A DNA stretch of 19,168 bases. It comes from Acidobacteriota bacterium. GTDB lineage: Bacteria > Acidobacteriota > UBA890 > WLXD01. Below the pieces are notes generated by a model that worked only from the letters and a program-made list of their open reading frames with translations, did not search any database and was not told the origin of the DNA. Location: assembly GCA_022571615.1 (NCBI GenBank), contig JACZXM010000001.1:1-19168 (forward strand), in the 5' to 3' direction. Positions 8,329 to 15,420 of the stretch are shown in pieces; the first letter of the stretch is position 1; each line of letters starts with the position of its first letter. The position numbers were made by a program, and so were the translations under genes.

Positions 8329-9343
8329 CGCGTGCGTGGTAAAAGGGGCACAGGTCAGCGAGGCTGCACTGTTCGCAGAGCGGTCTTCTCGCCTTGCAGG
8401 TGTAGCGGCCGTGCCAGATGAAGAGTCGCGAAACGTCGGCCCAGCGGGACTCCGGGTACAGTCGCGCCAGGCACGCTTCGATTCTTGCCGGGTCTGTCGA
8501 TACGGCCAGCTCCAGGCGGTTGCTGAGGCGCTTGCAGTGGGTGTCGACGGCGATCCCGGGAAGTCCGAAAGCGACGGCTCGAATCACGTTGGCGGTCTTG
8601 CGCCCAACGCCGGGCAACGCGGTCAGCGCCTCCATGCTGGTCGGTACCTCGCCTCCGTGCTCTTGAACCAGCCGCGTGCAGCAGTTCTTCAGACTCTTGG
8701 CCTTCTGCCGGAAGAAGCCGGTGCTGTGAATACTGCGTTCGAGCTCCTCGCTATCGGCCGCGGCGAATCTGCCGCTTCCGCGCAACGCTTCCCCGATTAC
8801 CTGTAACTCGACCCATGGCTCAGGAATATCGCAGAATACCGCGTCGACATCAGGCTCGAGCTCTTCGCCGGCACCGCGGGCTCGGAACTCGACCCCGGTC
8901 CGGACTCCGGCGAGCCTGCAGTTGCGCTCGGCCAGTTCGAGGAAATCTTCGCGCCGGTCATAGCTGAAAACTGCTCCGCCCGGTAGTACGGCCCCCACCA
9001 AGGCCTGGGTCATCGCCCCCGAGCCGCTGCCGATCTCGATCACGCGGGATCCCGGTCCGAGGTCCAGGTCGGCCAGCAGGAAGGCGACGTCTTTGGGATA
9101 CATGATGTTGGTGCGCCGGTGCACCTTCATCATCTTGTCGATCCACCGAGGACGGAGCAGAAACGCGGCGGCCCCGGTGTTGAGGGTCAAGGTAGTGCCC
9201 CAGTCCCGACCGATGACATTGTCGTGGTCGACCGTCCCACGGTGGCTGGAATGACGCTTGCCCCGGTCAATACGGATCAGAAACGTCTTGCCATCCTCGA
9301 GTGCTAGCAGAACCTGGTCGCCTGCACGAATGGTTTCGGTCAC
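8297..9343 (-). CDS. Chimeric TrmI-type tRNA m1A58 methyltransferase / endonuclease III, both halves truncated
   Basis: One uninterrupted frame encodes two families. Residues about 1-193 (from GTG 9343) match TrmI/Gcd14: an N-terminal beta domain (IRAGDQVLLALEDGKTFLI), motif I VIEIGSGSGAMT (about 101-112) for S-adenosylmethionine, and VDAVFCDIPEPW (about 166-177). The usual TrmI C-terminal strands after GGRF are missing. Around 8755-8770 the frame passes directly into endonuclease III at AAADSEELERSIHSTGFF. It has the helix-hairpin-helix LPGVGRKTANVI with the catalytic Lys (about 249), VDTH with the catalytic Asp (about 267), and [4Fe-4S] ligands C-x6-C-x2-C-x5-C (about 316-332). The first 65 or so residues of Nth, including its ILSAQCTD region, are absent. 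A deletion joining two neighbouring genes, or a misassembly, would explain this; function of either half is doubtful. GTG 9343 fits the TrmI N-terminus better than the ATG at 9481, which adds 46 Arg-rich residues. Confidence 0.85.
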   Translation of the reverse strand: MTETIRAGDQVLLALEDGKTFLIRIDRGKRHSSHRGTVDHDNVIGRDWGTTLTLNTGAAAFLLRPRWIDKMMKVHRRTNIMYPKDVAFLLADLDLGPGSRVIEIGSGSGAMTQALVGAVLPGGAVFSYDRREDFLELAERNCRLAGVRTGVEFRARGAGEELEPDVDAVFCDIPEPWVELQVIGEALRGSGRFAAADSEELERSIHSTGFFRQKAKSLKNCCTRLVQEHGGEVPTSMEALTALPGVGRKTANVIRAVAFGLPGIAVDTHCKRLSNRLELAVSTDPARIEACLARLYPESRWADVSRLFIWHGRYTCKARRPLCEQCSLADLCPFYHARDTESISCRPK

Positions 9344-9554
9344 GGGTTCGGTTCCGGGCGTCCGGACGTCGGGTTTTAGATGGCATCGGCACGAGTGCAG
9401 ATCGACGCGAAAACTCTGTGACGCGGTGCGTCGTCGGGCCGGGCCATGGGTTGCGCGGCGGCGTGTCCGGTACTCTAGCACGACGCGATGTGTCCCCTTC
9501 CACGGGTGATACCCTGCTCGTGCGGTTGCCGCGTGAAGTGTTTCGGGGGTCCTG
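9344..9554. other. Divergent intergenic region between trmI-nth chimera and CNNM gene
   Basis: These 211 bp separate two divergent genes and should hold both promoters. I see no convincing -35/-10 pair. A small perfect inverted repeat, GGGT-GAT-ACCC (9504-9514), lies about 40 bp upstream of the plus-strand gene. If the leftward gene used its upstream ATG at 9481, the region would shrink to 73 bp. Confidence 0.4.
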
Positions 9555-10811
9555 ATGTCCGAGCTTACAGGCCCGCTGGCGGGCCTCGTATTGCTGTTGA
9601 TCCTGTCGGCGTTCTTCTCCGGTTCGGAGACCGCGATGATGGCGGTCAGCCGCTACCGACTGCGCTATCTGGAGCGGCGCGGAAACCACAAGGCCGGGCT
9701 GGTGCGTCAGATGATCGATAACCCCGATCGTCTACTCTCGGCGATCCTTCTGGGTAACAACTTCGTCAATGTAGCCGCCTCAGCACTTGCGACCCTTGTC
9801 GCCGTACAGTGGCTTGGCGAACAGCGTGGCGCCCTGCTGGCGACGTTCCTGATGACCGCGGTCATCCTGGTAGGATCGGAGATCGCCCCCAAAACCTACG
9901 CCGCGCGGCACCCGGAACGCGTGGCGCTGGGACTCGTTCAGCCCATTCGGCTGGCGGTCGCGGTGCTTGGACCGCTGGCGCGAGTGGCGGCCGGGGCGGC
10001 CCGCGCCCTCACGTTCCCGTTGCTCCGAGGCGCGGACGACCGGCCGAGGATCTCGCTCGAGGAAATCAAGGGGATGCTCGATCTGGGCGAGGAAGAGCGC
10101 GTCATTGCGCGCGAGAAGCGGCGCATGCTGCAGAGCATCTTTCGCCTCACCGAGACCACGATCGAAGACATCATGATTCCACGCACGCAAGTGCACGCAG
10201 TCGCCGCCGACGCCTCCCTCGAGGACGTGCTGAGGGTGATCCGCGAATCCGGCGTGACACGGCTGCCGGTGTACCGCGACAGCCTCGATGACATCGTCGG
10301 AATCCTCCATTCGAAGGATGTGGTGCAGTACCGTGACCGGCCCGAAACGCTGCACATTACAGCGATCGTCCGCAAGCCCTTTTACGTCCCGGAGACGGCA
10401 ACGCTCGAGACGCTACTGCGACTGTTTCAATCGCAACGCCAGCACCTAGCGATCGTCATCGACGAGTTTGGCGGCGTCGAGGGAATCGTATCGCTCGAGG
10501 ATCTTCTGGAGGAGATCGTCGGTGATATCGAGGACGAGCACGATCGAGAGCGCGGCCCGCAATTGGTCGAGCTCGAACCGGATGTGATCCTGGTGGAGGG
10601 CACGTGTCCGCTCAGCCTCCTGAACCGACGCTACGGGATGGGGCTAGAAGCGCGCGAGAGCAGCACGATCGCCGGATACCTGATGGAGCTGAGCGGCGGC
10701 ATCCTGCAGCCCGGAGAGCGCCTCACGCATGGCGGTTTGACCTTCAACGTCCGCCGTGCCAGCCGCAACCGGATCGACCTGATTCGGATCGAGGGCGTTC
10801 AGAAAAGGTGA
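9555..10811 (+). CDS. CNNM/CorC-family (DUF21-CBS-CorC_HlyC) membrane protein
   Basis: This 418-residue protein has the standard three-part layout of the HlyC/CorC or CNNM family, often annotated as hemolysin and now linked to Mg2+/Co2+ transport. An N-terminal DUF21 membrane domain (about 1-170) has hydrophobic segments and the signatures SAFFSGSETAMMA (about 18-30) and ILLGNNFVNVAASA. A linker contains the typical KRMLQSIFRLTETTIEDIMIPR, then a CBS pair (about 205-330, with VTRLPVYRDSLDDIVGILHSKDV and IVIDEFGGVEGIVSLEDLLEEIVGDI). A C-terminal CorC_HlyC domain (about 340-418) completes it. It should sit in the inner membrane with the CBS domains facing the cytoplasm and sensing nucleotides. 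ATG 9555 follows a G-rich stretch (GGGGG, 7 nt upstream). Its end overlaps the end of the convergent moeA by 13 bp. Confidence 0.93.
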   Translation: MSELTGPLAGLVLLLILSAFFSGSETAMMAVSRYRLRYLERRGNHKAGLVRQMIDNPDRLLSAILLGNNFVNVAASALATLVAVQWLGEQRGALLATFLMTAVILVGSEIAPKTYAARHPERVALGLVQPIRLAVAVLGPLARVAAGAARALTFPLLRGADDRPRISLEEIKGMLDLGEEERVIAREKRRMLQSIFRLTETTIEDIMIPRTQVHAVAADASLEDVLRVIRESGVTRLPVYRDSLDDIVGILHSKDVVQYRDRPETLHITAIVRKPFYVPETATLETLLRLFQSQRQHLAIVIDEFGGVEGIVSLEDLLEEIVGDIEDEHDRERGPQLVELEPDVILVEGTCPLSLLNRRYGMGLEARESSTIAGYLMELSGGILQPGERLTHGGLTFNVRRASRNRIDLIRIEGVQKR

Positions 10812-12010
10812 ACCTGCACGTGCTCACCGGCGGCCAGTTCCTCTACCTCGGCGGCGATCTCTAACCAGCCGGTGGCATGGGCCATGCTGCTGATCGCGCT
10901 CGAGAACGTGAAGGTCGGGCGCGCCAGGCCCGCGGTGACCGCGACGGGCAGCAGCTGTGCCTTGTCTGGCGGCGAGCGAACGGTGTCCTCGAGGGTGCAA
11001 AGCAGGGTCGGCCGCACAGCCGGCAGACCGCCCATCCGGCGCACCATGGGCTCGAGAATCGCGTAACCGAGGATCATGCAGGTGGTCGGGAAACCCGGCA
11101 GGCCGATCACTGTGCGTTCCGCCACGCGCCCGAGCAAGAGCGGTTTGCCGGGACGCACCGCAACGCCATGAACTAGGACCTCACCCACCGCCGCGACCAC
11201 TTCGGGAACGAGGTCACGGCGCCCAACCGAGGTACCACCGATGGTCGCGATGAGATCGTGCCCGGGCCGCTCGAAGAGCTGCCGGAGAGCCGCTGCCTCG
11301 TCGACAACGATATCGGCTCGCACGACCTCGGCCCCAGCCTGTTCCAGCAACGCCTGCAGGCCGGAGGCGTTGGAGTCGTACACCTGCCCTGGAAGCAGGT
11401 CCCGGCCCAGCGGGACGACCTCATCGCCGGTCGGGGCGAGCAGCACGCGTGGCCTCCGCCAAACGGAAACCTCGGCAATCCCGGCGGCGGCGCAGGCCGA
11501 CAACAGGGCCGGGGTGAGCACCTCCCCCTCCCTGCCGACGGCAATGCCCGCCTGCAGGTCGGTGCCGCGGACGGAGATATGATCTCCCGCCGAGACGGGC
11601 TGCTGGGCTCGGATGCCGCCTTCCTCCTCGAGTGTGTGTTCCACCGGGATCACCGCATCGGCGCCTGGTGGGATCGGCGCACCGGTGGCGATCTCGATGC
11701 AGGTCCCCGGATCGACCGAAGCCTCCGCCTGCTGGCCGGCGGCAATCCTGCCGACGCGACGAAGCGGTGCCTTCTCCCGGGTGTCGTCGCTGCGAACCGC
11801 GTAACCGTCCATGGCCGCGCGGTCGGCCGAAGGAACGTCGGTCCTTGCCACGGCGGCGTGCGCCAGAACGCGTCCGTTGGCCTGCTGGAGCGCAAGCACC
11901 TCCTCCTCAGACGGCGGCGCGGCGAGCTGCTGAGATACGCGACGCGCTCGCTCGAAACTGGTCAGCTCCTGGAATGGGCGCATGCGAGATCGGTTGGCCT
12001 GGCGACTCAT
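10799..12010 (-). CDS. moeA: Molybdopterin molybdenumtransferase MoeA
   Basis: The 403-residue length is typical. Family signatures appear in order: SADRAAMDGYAVR (about 62-74), the substrate-handling GAPIPPGADAVIPVE (about 115), and the central MoCF/MogA-like domain with LLAPTGDEVVPLG. IGGTSVGRRDLVPE (GGxSxGxxD) and LPGFPTTCM follow, then a C-terminal domain IV ending VQVHLF. MoeA inserts molybdate into adenylated molybdopterin to make molybdenum cofactor in the cytoplasm. This cofactor is needed by the xanthine-dehydrogenase-type enzyme whose FAD subunit is at 18091-19080. ATG 12010 is the first start; ATG 11983 (MRPFQEL) is an equally likely alternative, and neither has a strong Shine-Dalgarno. 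Stop codons of this gene and the convergent CNNM gene overlap, leaving no room for a separate terminator. Confidence 0.95.
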   Translation of the reverse strand: MSRQANRSRMRPFQELTSFERARRVSQQLAAPPSEEEVLALQQANGRVLAHAAVARTDVPSADRAAMDGYAVRSDDTREKAPLRRVGRIAAGQQAEASVDPGTCIEIATGAPIPPGADAVIPVEHTLEEEGGIRAQQPVSAGDHISVRGTDLQAGIAVGREGEVLTPALLSACAAAGIAEVSVWRRPRVLLAPTGDEVVPLGRDLLPGQVYDSNASGLQALLEQAGAEVVRADIVVDEAAALRQLFERPGHDLIATIGGTSVGRRDLVPEVVAAVGEVLVHGVAVRPGKPLLLGRVAERTVIGLPGFPTTCMILGYAILEPMVRRMGGLPAVRPTLLCTLEDTVRSPPDKAQLLPVAVTAGLARPTFTFSSAISSMAHATGWLEIAAEVEELAAGEHVQVHLF

Positions 12011-12088
12011 GAAACCGGAGTCTAGCAGGGCGTGCTCGCTGCCGCGTCGCCAGGTGGGTGGAGGTTATGAACGTGACCGCCGGCAACC

Positions 12089-12367
12089 TCATCGCCCGCT
12101 CTGGTCTGGATCGGCGATGATAAAAACCGGTCCCTCCCCAGATTCGTATCTCACCAACCAAGCAAGACTGACGGCCATGGACAGCGGCACAGCGAGAGTC
12201 ACCGGAAGCGTCACCGTACCGAGCAGCAGTCCAACGATCAACACCCGAATCGCCGAGTTCATCCCGGCCGGGGAATCCAGCTGCGCCCAGACGTGGACGA
12301 TGGTCCCAAAGCCCAGCAAACGGATAAGCCGATGACGAAGGGGCTTTCCCTCAATGAGGTCGAGCAC
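12089..12367 (-). CDS. Small predicted membrane protein
   Basis: A 92-codon frame starting at GTG 12367 encodes a protein I do not recognise. It has a short basic N-terminal part (VLDLIEGKPLRHRLIR), then a long hydrophobic stretch at about 40-73 (VLIVGLLLGTVTLPVTLAVPL...SLAWLV) that could form one or two membrane helices. It ends in a polar tail, YESGEGPVFIIADPDQSGR. Support for being real: AGGAGG (plus-strand 12382-12387) lies 14 nt upstream of the GTG, and hydrophobic coding content fills an otherwise empty 486-bp gap. Against: the spacing is long and the start lies inside a strong inverted repeat. It is 78 bp upstream of moeA on the same strand. Confidence 0.5.
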   Translation of the reverse strand: MLDLIEGKPLRHRLIRLLGFGTIVHVWAQLDSPAGMNSAIRVLIVGLLLGTVTLPVTLAVPLSMAVSLAWLVRYESGEGPVFIIADPDQSGR

Positions 12368-12441
12368 GTCCGTTCTGCTGGCCTCCTACCCTCAAGCCGC
12401 CTCCACCAGCCGGCCACAGCGCCAGGACGTGCTCGACCTCA
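12355..12441. repeat. 17-bp perfect inverted repeat covering a start codon and ribosome binding site
   Basis: TGAGGTCGAGCACGTCC (12355-12371) is exactly complementary to GGACGTGCTCGACCTCA (12425-12441). Inside it, CTGCTGGCC (12375-12383) pairs with GGCCACAG (12411-12418) with one bulge. The loop holds the AGGAGG of the small leftward membrane gene. A minus-strand transcript would fold so that the GTG start is fully paired and the Shine-Dalgarno is partly paired. It could be a translational control hairpin, or the arms of a small inverted-repeat element. Confidence 0.75.
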
Positions 12442-12496
12442 GCCCCTGCTGCGTTCCCTCCGTTTCATCCAGCACAGCTGCTAGACTCGCCCGTCG

Positions 12497-13630
12497 ATGG
12501 AAACTCCTGCCGAGCTGACGCGCCGCATTGTCGAGGCCGCAAGACGGGAAGGATTCGATCGCTGCGCCGCCGCACCGGTGCGGGCTCTGGTAGCAGCGCC
12601 TCGTCTCCGGCGCTGGCTGCAGGAGGGCCTGCACGCCGATATGGCCTGGCTGGAGCGCGACGTGGATCGACGTACGGATCCACGCAACGTGGTGCCCGGC
12701 GCGCGGTCCGTCCTCATTGTCACGCGCAGCTACTACACCGATGATCCGATCGTCACGGATGCCGCGCGTGGAAGGATCTCGCGCTATGCCTGGGGCGACG
12801 AGTACCACGAGGTGATGGGCCAGGCGATCGGTCGCCTCTACGAGCGAATCCAGCGCCTGGTTCCGACAGCCTCGGGTCGCTACTACGTCGATACCGGGCC
12901 GGTGATGGAGAAGGCCTGGGCGGAGTTGGCCGGGCTGGGCTGGATCGGCAAGCACACCAACCTCCTGACCCGTGGAGAGGGTTCCTGGTTCTTCCTTGGC
13001 GCCATCATTCTCGATCTCGAGCTCCACTACGCCCCGCCGGCTCGCGACCACTGTGGCACCTGCACGGCGTGCATCGACGTGTGCCCTACGCAGGCCATTG
13101 TGGCTCCGTACGTGCTCGATGCCAACCGCTGCATCGCCTATCTGACGATCGAGAACCGCGGCCCGATTCCCCCGGAGATGCGCAGCGCAATCGGAAACCG
13201 TATCTTCGGATGCGACGACTGTCAGGACGTCTGTCCGTGGAACCGCTTCGCGCAGGTGGCAGCAGGGGCGGCTGCCTTTGCAGCGCGGCCGGAGAACCGG
13301 GCGCCGGAGCTGATCGACTTGCTACAGATGGACGAGGAAGCCTTCCGGGCGCGGTTCCGGCACAGCCCAATCCGGCGTGCCAAGTACGGAGGCTTCCTGC
13401 GAAACGTCGCGGTGGCCCTGGGCAACTGTGGGGACCGGAGCGCGGTGCCGCCACTGGCGGCGGCCCTCGAACATCCAGTGCCGCTGGTGCGCGGGCACTG
13501 CGCCTGGGCGCTCGGGCGTCTGGGCGGGGAACAGGCCAAGCGGGCGCTGGCCGCGGCGTTGGCTCATGAGTCCGACCCGGATGTGCGGAGCGAGCTCGGC
13601 TCGGCGTTGGACATGACGGCAAGCGGCTGA
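12497..13630 (+). CDS. queG: Epoxyqueuosine reductase QueG
   Basis: The 377-residue protein matches QueG, the cobalamin- and Fe-S-dependent enzyme that reduces epoxyqueuosine to queuosine in tRNA (wobble base of GUN anticodons). The N-terminal cobalamin-binding region includes DPRNVVPGARSVLIVTRSYY, YAWGDEYHEVM and VDTGPVMEKAWAELAGLGWIGKH (from about 60 to 155). Two [4Fe-4S] sites are carried by CGTCTACIDVCP (about 180) and by CDDCQDVCPWN (about 239). A C-terminal HEAT-like repeat domain (about 305-372, LEHPVPLVRGHCAWALGRLG) helps tRNA binding in known QueG. ATG 12497 gives the expected N-terminus; no good Shine-Dalgarno is seen. It starts 55 bp after the inverted repeat at 12355-12441 and is followed by an exported protein gene on the same strand. 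Confidence 0.96.
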   Translation: METPAELTRRIVEAARREGFDRCAAAPVRALVAAPRLRRWLQEGLHADMAWLERDVDRRTDPRNVVPGARSVLIVTRSYYTDDPIVTDAARGRISRYAWGDEYHEVMGQAIGRLYERIQRLVPTASGRYYVDTGPVMEKAWAELAGLGWIGKHTNLLTRGEGSWFFLGAIILDLELHYAPPARDHCGTCTACIDVCPTQAIVAPYVLDANRCIAYLTIENRGPIPPEMRSAIGNRIFGCDDCQDVCPWNRFAQVAAGAAAFAARPENRAPELIDLLQMDEEAFRARFRHSPIRRAKYGGFLRNVAVALGNCGDRSAVPPLAAALEHPVPLVRGHCAWALGRLGGEQAKRALAAALAHESDPDVRSELGSALDMTASG

Positions 13631-13698
13631 GCCAACGTCCAGCGGTGCATGATACAGTCCGCTGGTTCCTCTTGATCGACGATAAACAGGAGCTGAGA

Positions 13699-14613
13699 GT
13701 GCGATTCTTGCTTCCGGCAGGACCGGCATGCGCCGCGCGGGGTAGAGCCCAGCCGCGGGTGTGGCTCGTAGGAATGGTCTCTTTGACATTGTCGGCACTG
13801 GTGGCGATCGGCGCTGCCGCTGCGGCCCACAAGCCGCCCCCGGCGCTGGTCTACCCGGTCGATATTGTGGCGGCACCCGGCGGCGGCTGGGTGATCGCGG
13901 ATTTCAAAGCGCACGGCCTGCTGCGGTTGGGACTCGACGGCACCGTCACGCCGATTCGCCAGGGGCCAGGGATGCCCCGCACGCCCCTGTACGGCACGCG
14001 CGCGGTGGTGGCAGCGCCGGACGGCAACGGCTGGATCGTTGCCGATCCGGGCACCTTCGGCCTGTATCGGGTCGATGCGGCCGGTGAGCTGTCGACGATC
14101 ACCACGGAGCTCGACATTCCCCAAGGCCTGGTGCGCTTTGACGATGAGTCGGTGCTGGTGTCGGACCTGCGCAGCGGCATCGGTGCGGTGATGCGGGTGA
14201 CCCTTGACGGCCGGGTGACCGTTTTTGCCGAGATCGGCAGTCCGAAAGGCATCGTCGCCGATGGGGCGGACGGATTCGTGGTCGTCTCACATGGGGAGCG
14301 CGCCTTGTTCCGACTCGGGCGTGATGGTCGGGTGCAGACGCTCGCTGCTGGACCGCCGTTTGATTTTCCGCACGACGTGGTCCGCGACCCGAACGGGGGC
14401 TTCGTGGTCACCGATGGCTATGCTTCTGCGCTGTTTCGCGTCGCTCCCGACGGGGCCGTGAGCACACTGGCCCAAGGGGATCCGCTGATCAACCCGCAAG
14501 GGATCGTAGGCGCGGAAGATGGCAGCTACGTGGTGACCGATCCGCAGGCCGGCGCGATTTTCCGGGTGACCCAGGACGGCCAGGTGGAGCGGCTGGCCGA
14601 GGTCAGCAGCTAG
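13699..14613 (+). CDS. Exported beta-propeller protein (NHL/Vgb-like repeats)
   Basis: I chose GTG 13699 because AGGAG (13688-13692) sits 6 nt upstream; the ATG at 13645 lacks this and only adds 18 residues. The 304-residue product has an N-terminal signal or anchor: arginine-rich start, hydrophobic core VWLVGMVSLTLSALVAIGAAAAA (about 21-43), with likely cleavage before HK. The rest is made of about six propeller blades of roughly 40 residues. Each combines a Gly-rich turn and strand such as PGGGWVIADF, DGNGWIVADPG, DGFVVVSHG, NGGFVVTDGY and DGSYVVTDP with FRVxxDGxV strands. Such propellers (NHL, virginiamycin B lyase-like, SMP-30-like) bind ligands or proteins. No catalytic residues can be assigned, so substrate and role are unknown. 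It is probably periplasmic and follows queG by 68 bp. Confidence 0.85.
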   Translation: MRFLLPAGPACAARGRAQPRVWLVGMVSLTLSALVAIGAAAAAHKPPPALVYPVDIVAAPGGGWVIADFKAHGLLRLGLDGTVTPIRQGPGMPRTPLYGTRAVVAAPDGNGWIVADPGTFGLYRVDAAGELSTITTELDIPQGLVRFDDESVLVSDLRSGIGAVMRVTLDGRVTVFAEIGSPKGIVADGADGFVVVSHGERALFRLGRDGRVQTLAAGPPFDFPHDVVRDPNGGFVVTDGYASALFRVAPDGAVSTLAQGDPLINPQGIVGAEDGSYVVTDPQAGAIFRVTQDGQVERLAEVSS

Positions 14614-14652
14614 CTGCTTGCGGCCCGGCAGGAGACACGGGCGTAGAGGGCG

Positions 14653-15207
14653 TTAGTTGGCCAGGACCGCCTGATAGACCGCTTCACCTTTGGCGCCGAT
14701 CTCCTCGTCGCTCAGCCCTTCGAGCTCGTGGGGAAAGACGATCCAGTCGTTGTTCTCCACGACGCAGTAGTCCGGCGTCAGATCGGTCTCGTTTCGATCC
14801 GGCTTGTAGTACACCGTGGCCACACGGATCTCCGGGCTGTTGCGCCGAGCTCGGTTGCCGATCTCCTGCACGATCGCGGCCATGGTATGGCCGGTGTCGA
14901 ACACGTCATCGACCAGCAGCAGCCGGTCCGTGCACTCGATCACGTCGATCACGTGTTCGAGCCCCTTGACATCCACCCTTTTGTTGCCGCGTTGCATGCC
15001 GGAATACGACTGTGTCTTGATCGTCGTGTGGTAGGGGTCGTGCCCCTGGAGCCGGAAGTACTCGTGAATAGCGATCCCGGGAGGCGTGCCGCCTCTCCAG
15101 ATCCCGATGAGATAATTCGGGCGGTAGCCGTCGTCCCAGATCTTTCGTGCCAGCTCCACCGAGCGCAGCAACAGCGTTCTGGCGTCGATGAAGACCTTCA
15201 CGGACAT
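14653..15207 (-). CDS. Predicted purine phosphoribosyltransferase (hypoxanthine/xanthine type)
   Basis: The 184-residue protein carries the type I phosphoribosyltransferase PRPP loop, LLLVDDVFDTGHTM (about 96-109), with the acidic pair and TGxT turn. IGIWRGGTPPGIAI (about 34-47) matches the N-terminal substrate-side loop of Gpt/Hpt-like enzymes. YYKPDRNETDLTPDYCV resembles the region that contacts the base in hypoxanthine/xanthine enzymes. The reaction would be purine base plus PRPP to the nucleotide. The exact base cannot be read from the sequence, and a regulatory or thiamine-related role is not excluded. ATG 15207 has GAGG (plus-strand 15214-15217) 6 nt upstream. It is divergent from the glutamine synthetase gene and convergent with the propeller gene, whose stop is 39 bp away. 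Confidence 0.85.
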   Translation of the reverse strand: MSVKVFIDARTLLLRSVELARKIWDDGYRPNYLIGIWRGGTPPGIAIHEYFRLQGHDPYHTTIKTQSYSGMQRGNKRVDVKGLEHVIDVIECTDRLLLVDDVFDTGHTMAAIVQEIGNRARRNSPEIRVATVYYKPDRNETDLTPDYCVVENNDWIVFPHELEGLSDEEIGAKGEAVYQAVLAN

Positions 15208-15352
15208 CGGTTGCCTCGCGGCTAGCCGGACACAACGGCCGGGCAGGCGTTTGGTTCGCAGGTTGCAACGCTAGTCGGCTGTGGGCCCAGGTGCAAATCG
15301 GCACCGTCGCTGCGTCAGGCGATTCCGCCAAGGTCGTCCTTCGCTTGCGCAG

Positions 15353-15381
15353 TTGACGGGTTCCGAACTCGGACTTAAGCT
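15353..15381 (+). promoter_or_regulatory. Candidate sigma70 promoter for glutamine synthetase
   Basis: TTGACG (15353-15358, five of six to the -35 consensus) is followed 16 or 17 nt later by TTAAGC or TAAGCT (15375-15381), a poor -10. It would start transcription near 15388, about 30 nt before ATG 15421. I found no sigma54 GG-N10-GC element of the TGGCAC-N5-TTGC type in this 213-bp divergent region. Confidence 0.35.
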
Positions 15382-15420
15382 GGCGAAATCATCTGGGGCT
15401 GCGGCACGGGGAGGTACATC

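Noticed and set aside
12061..12090. GAGGTT...AACCTC hairpin as terminator of the small membrane gene
   Set aside because: The stem is only 6 bp with an 18-nt loop, overlaps the stop codon and has no T-tract.
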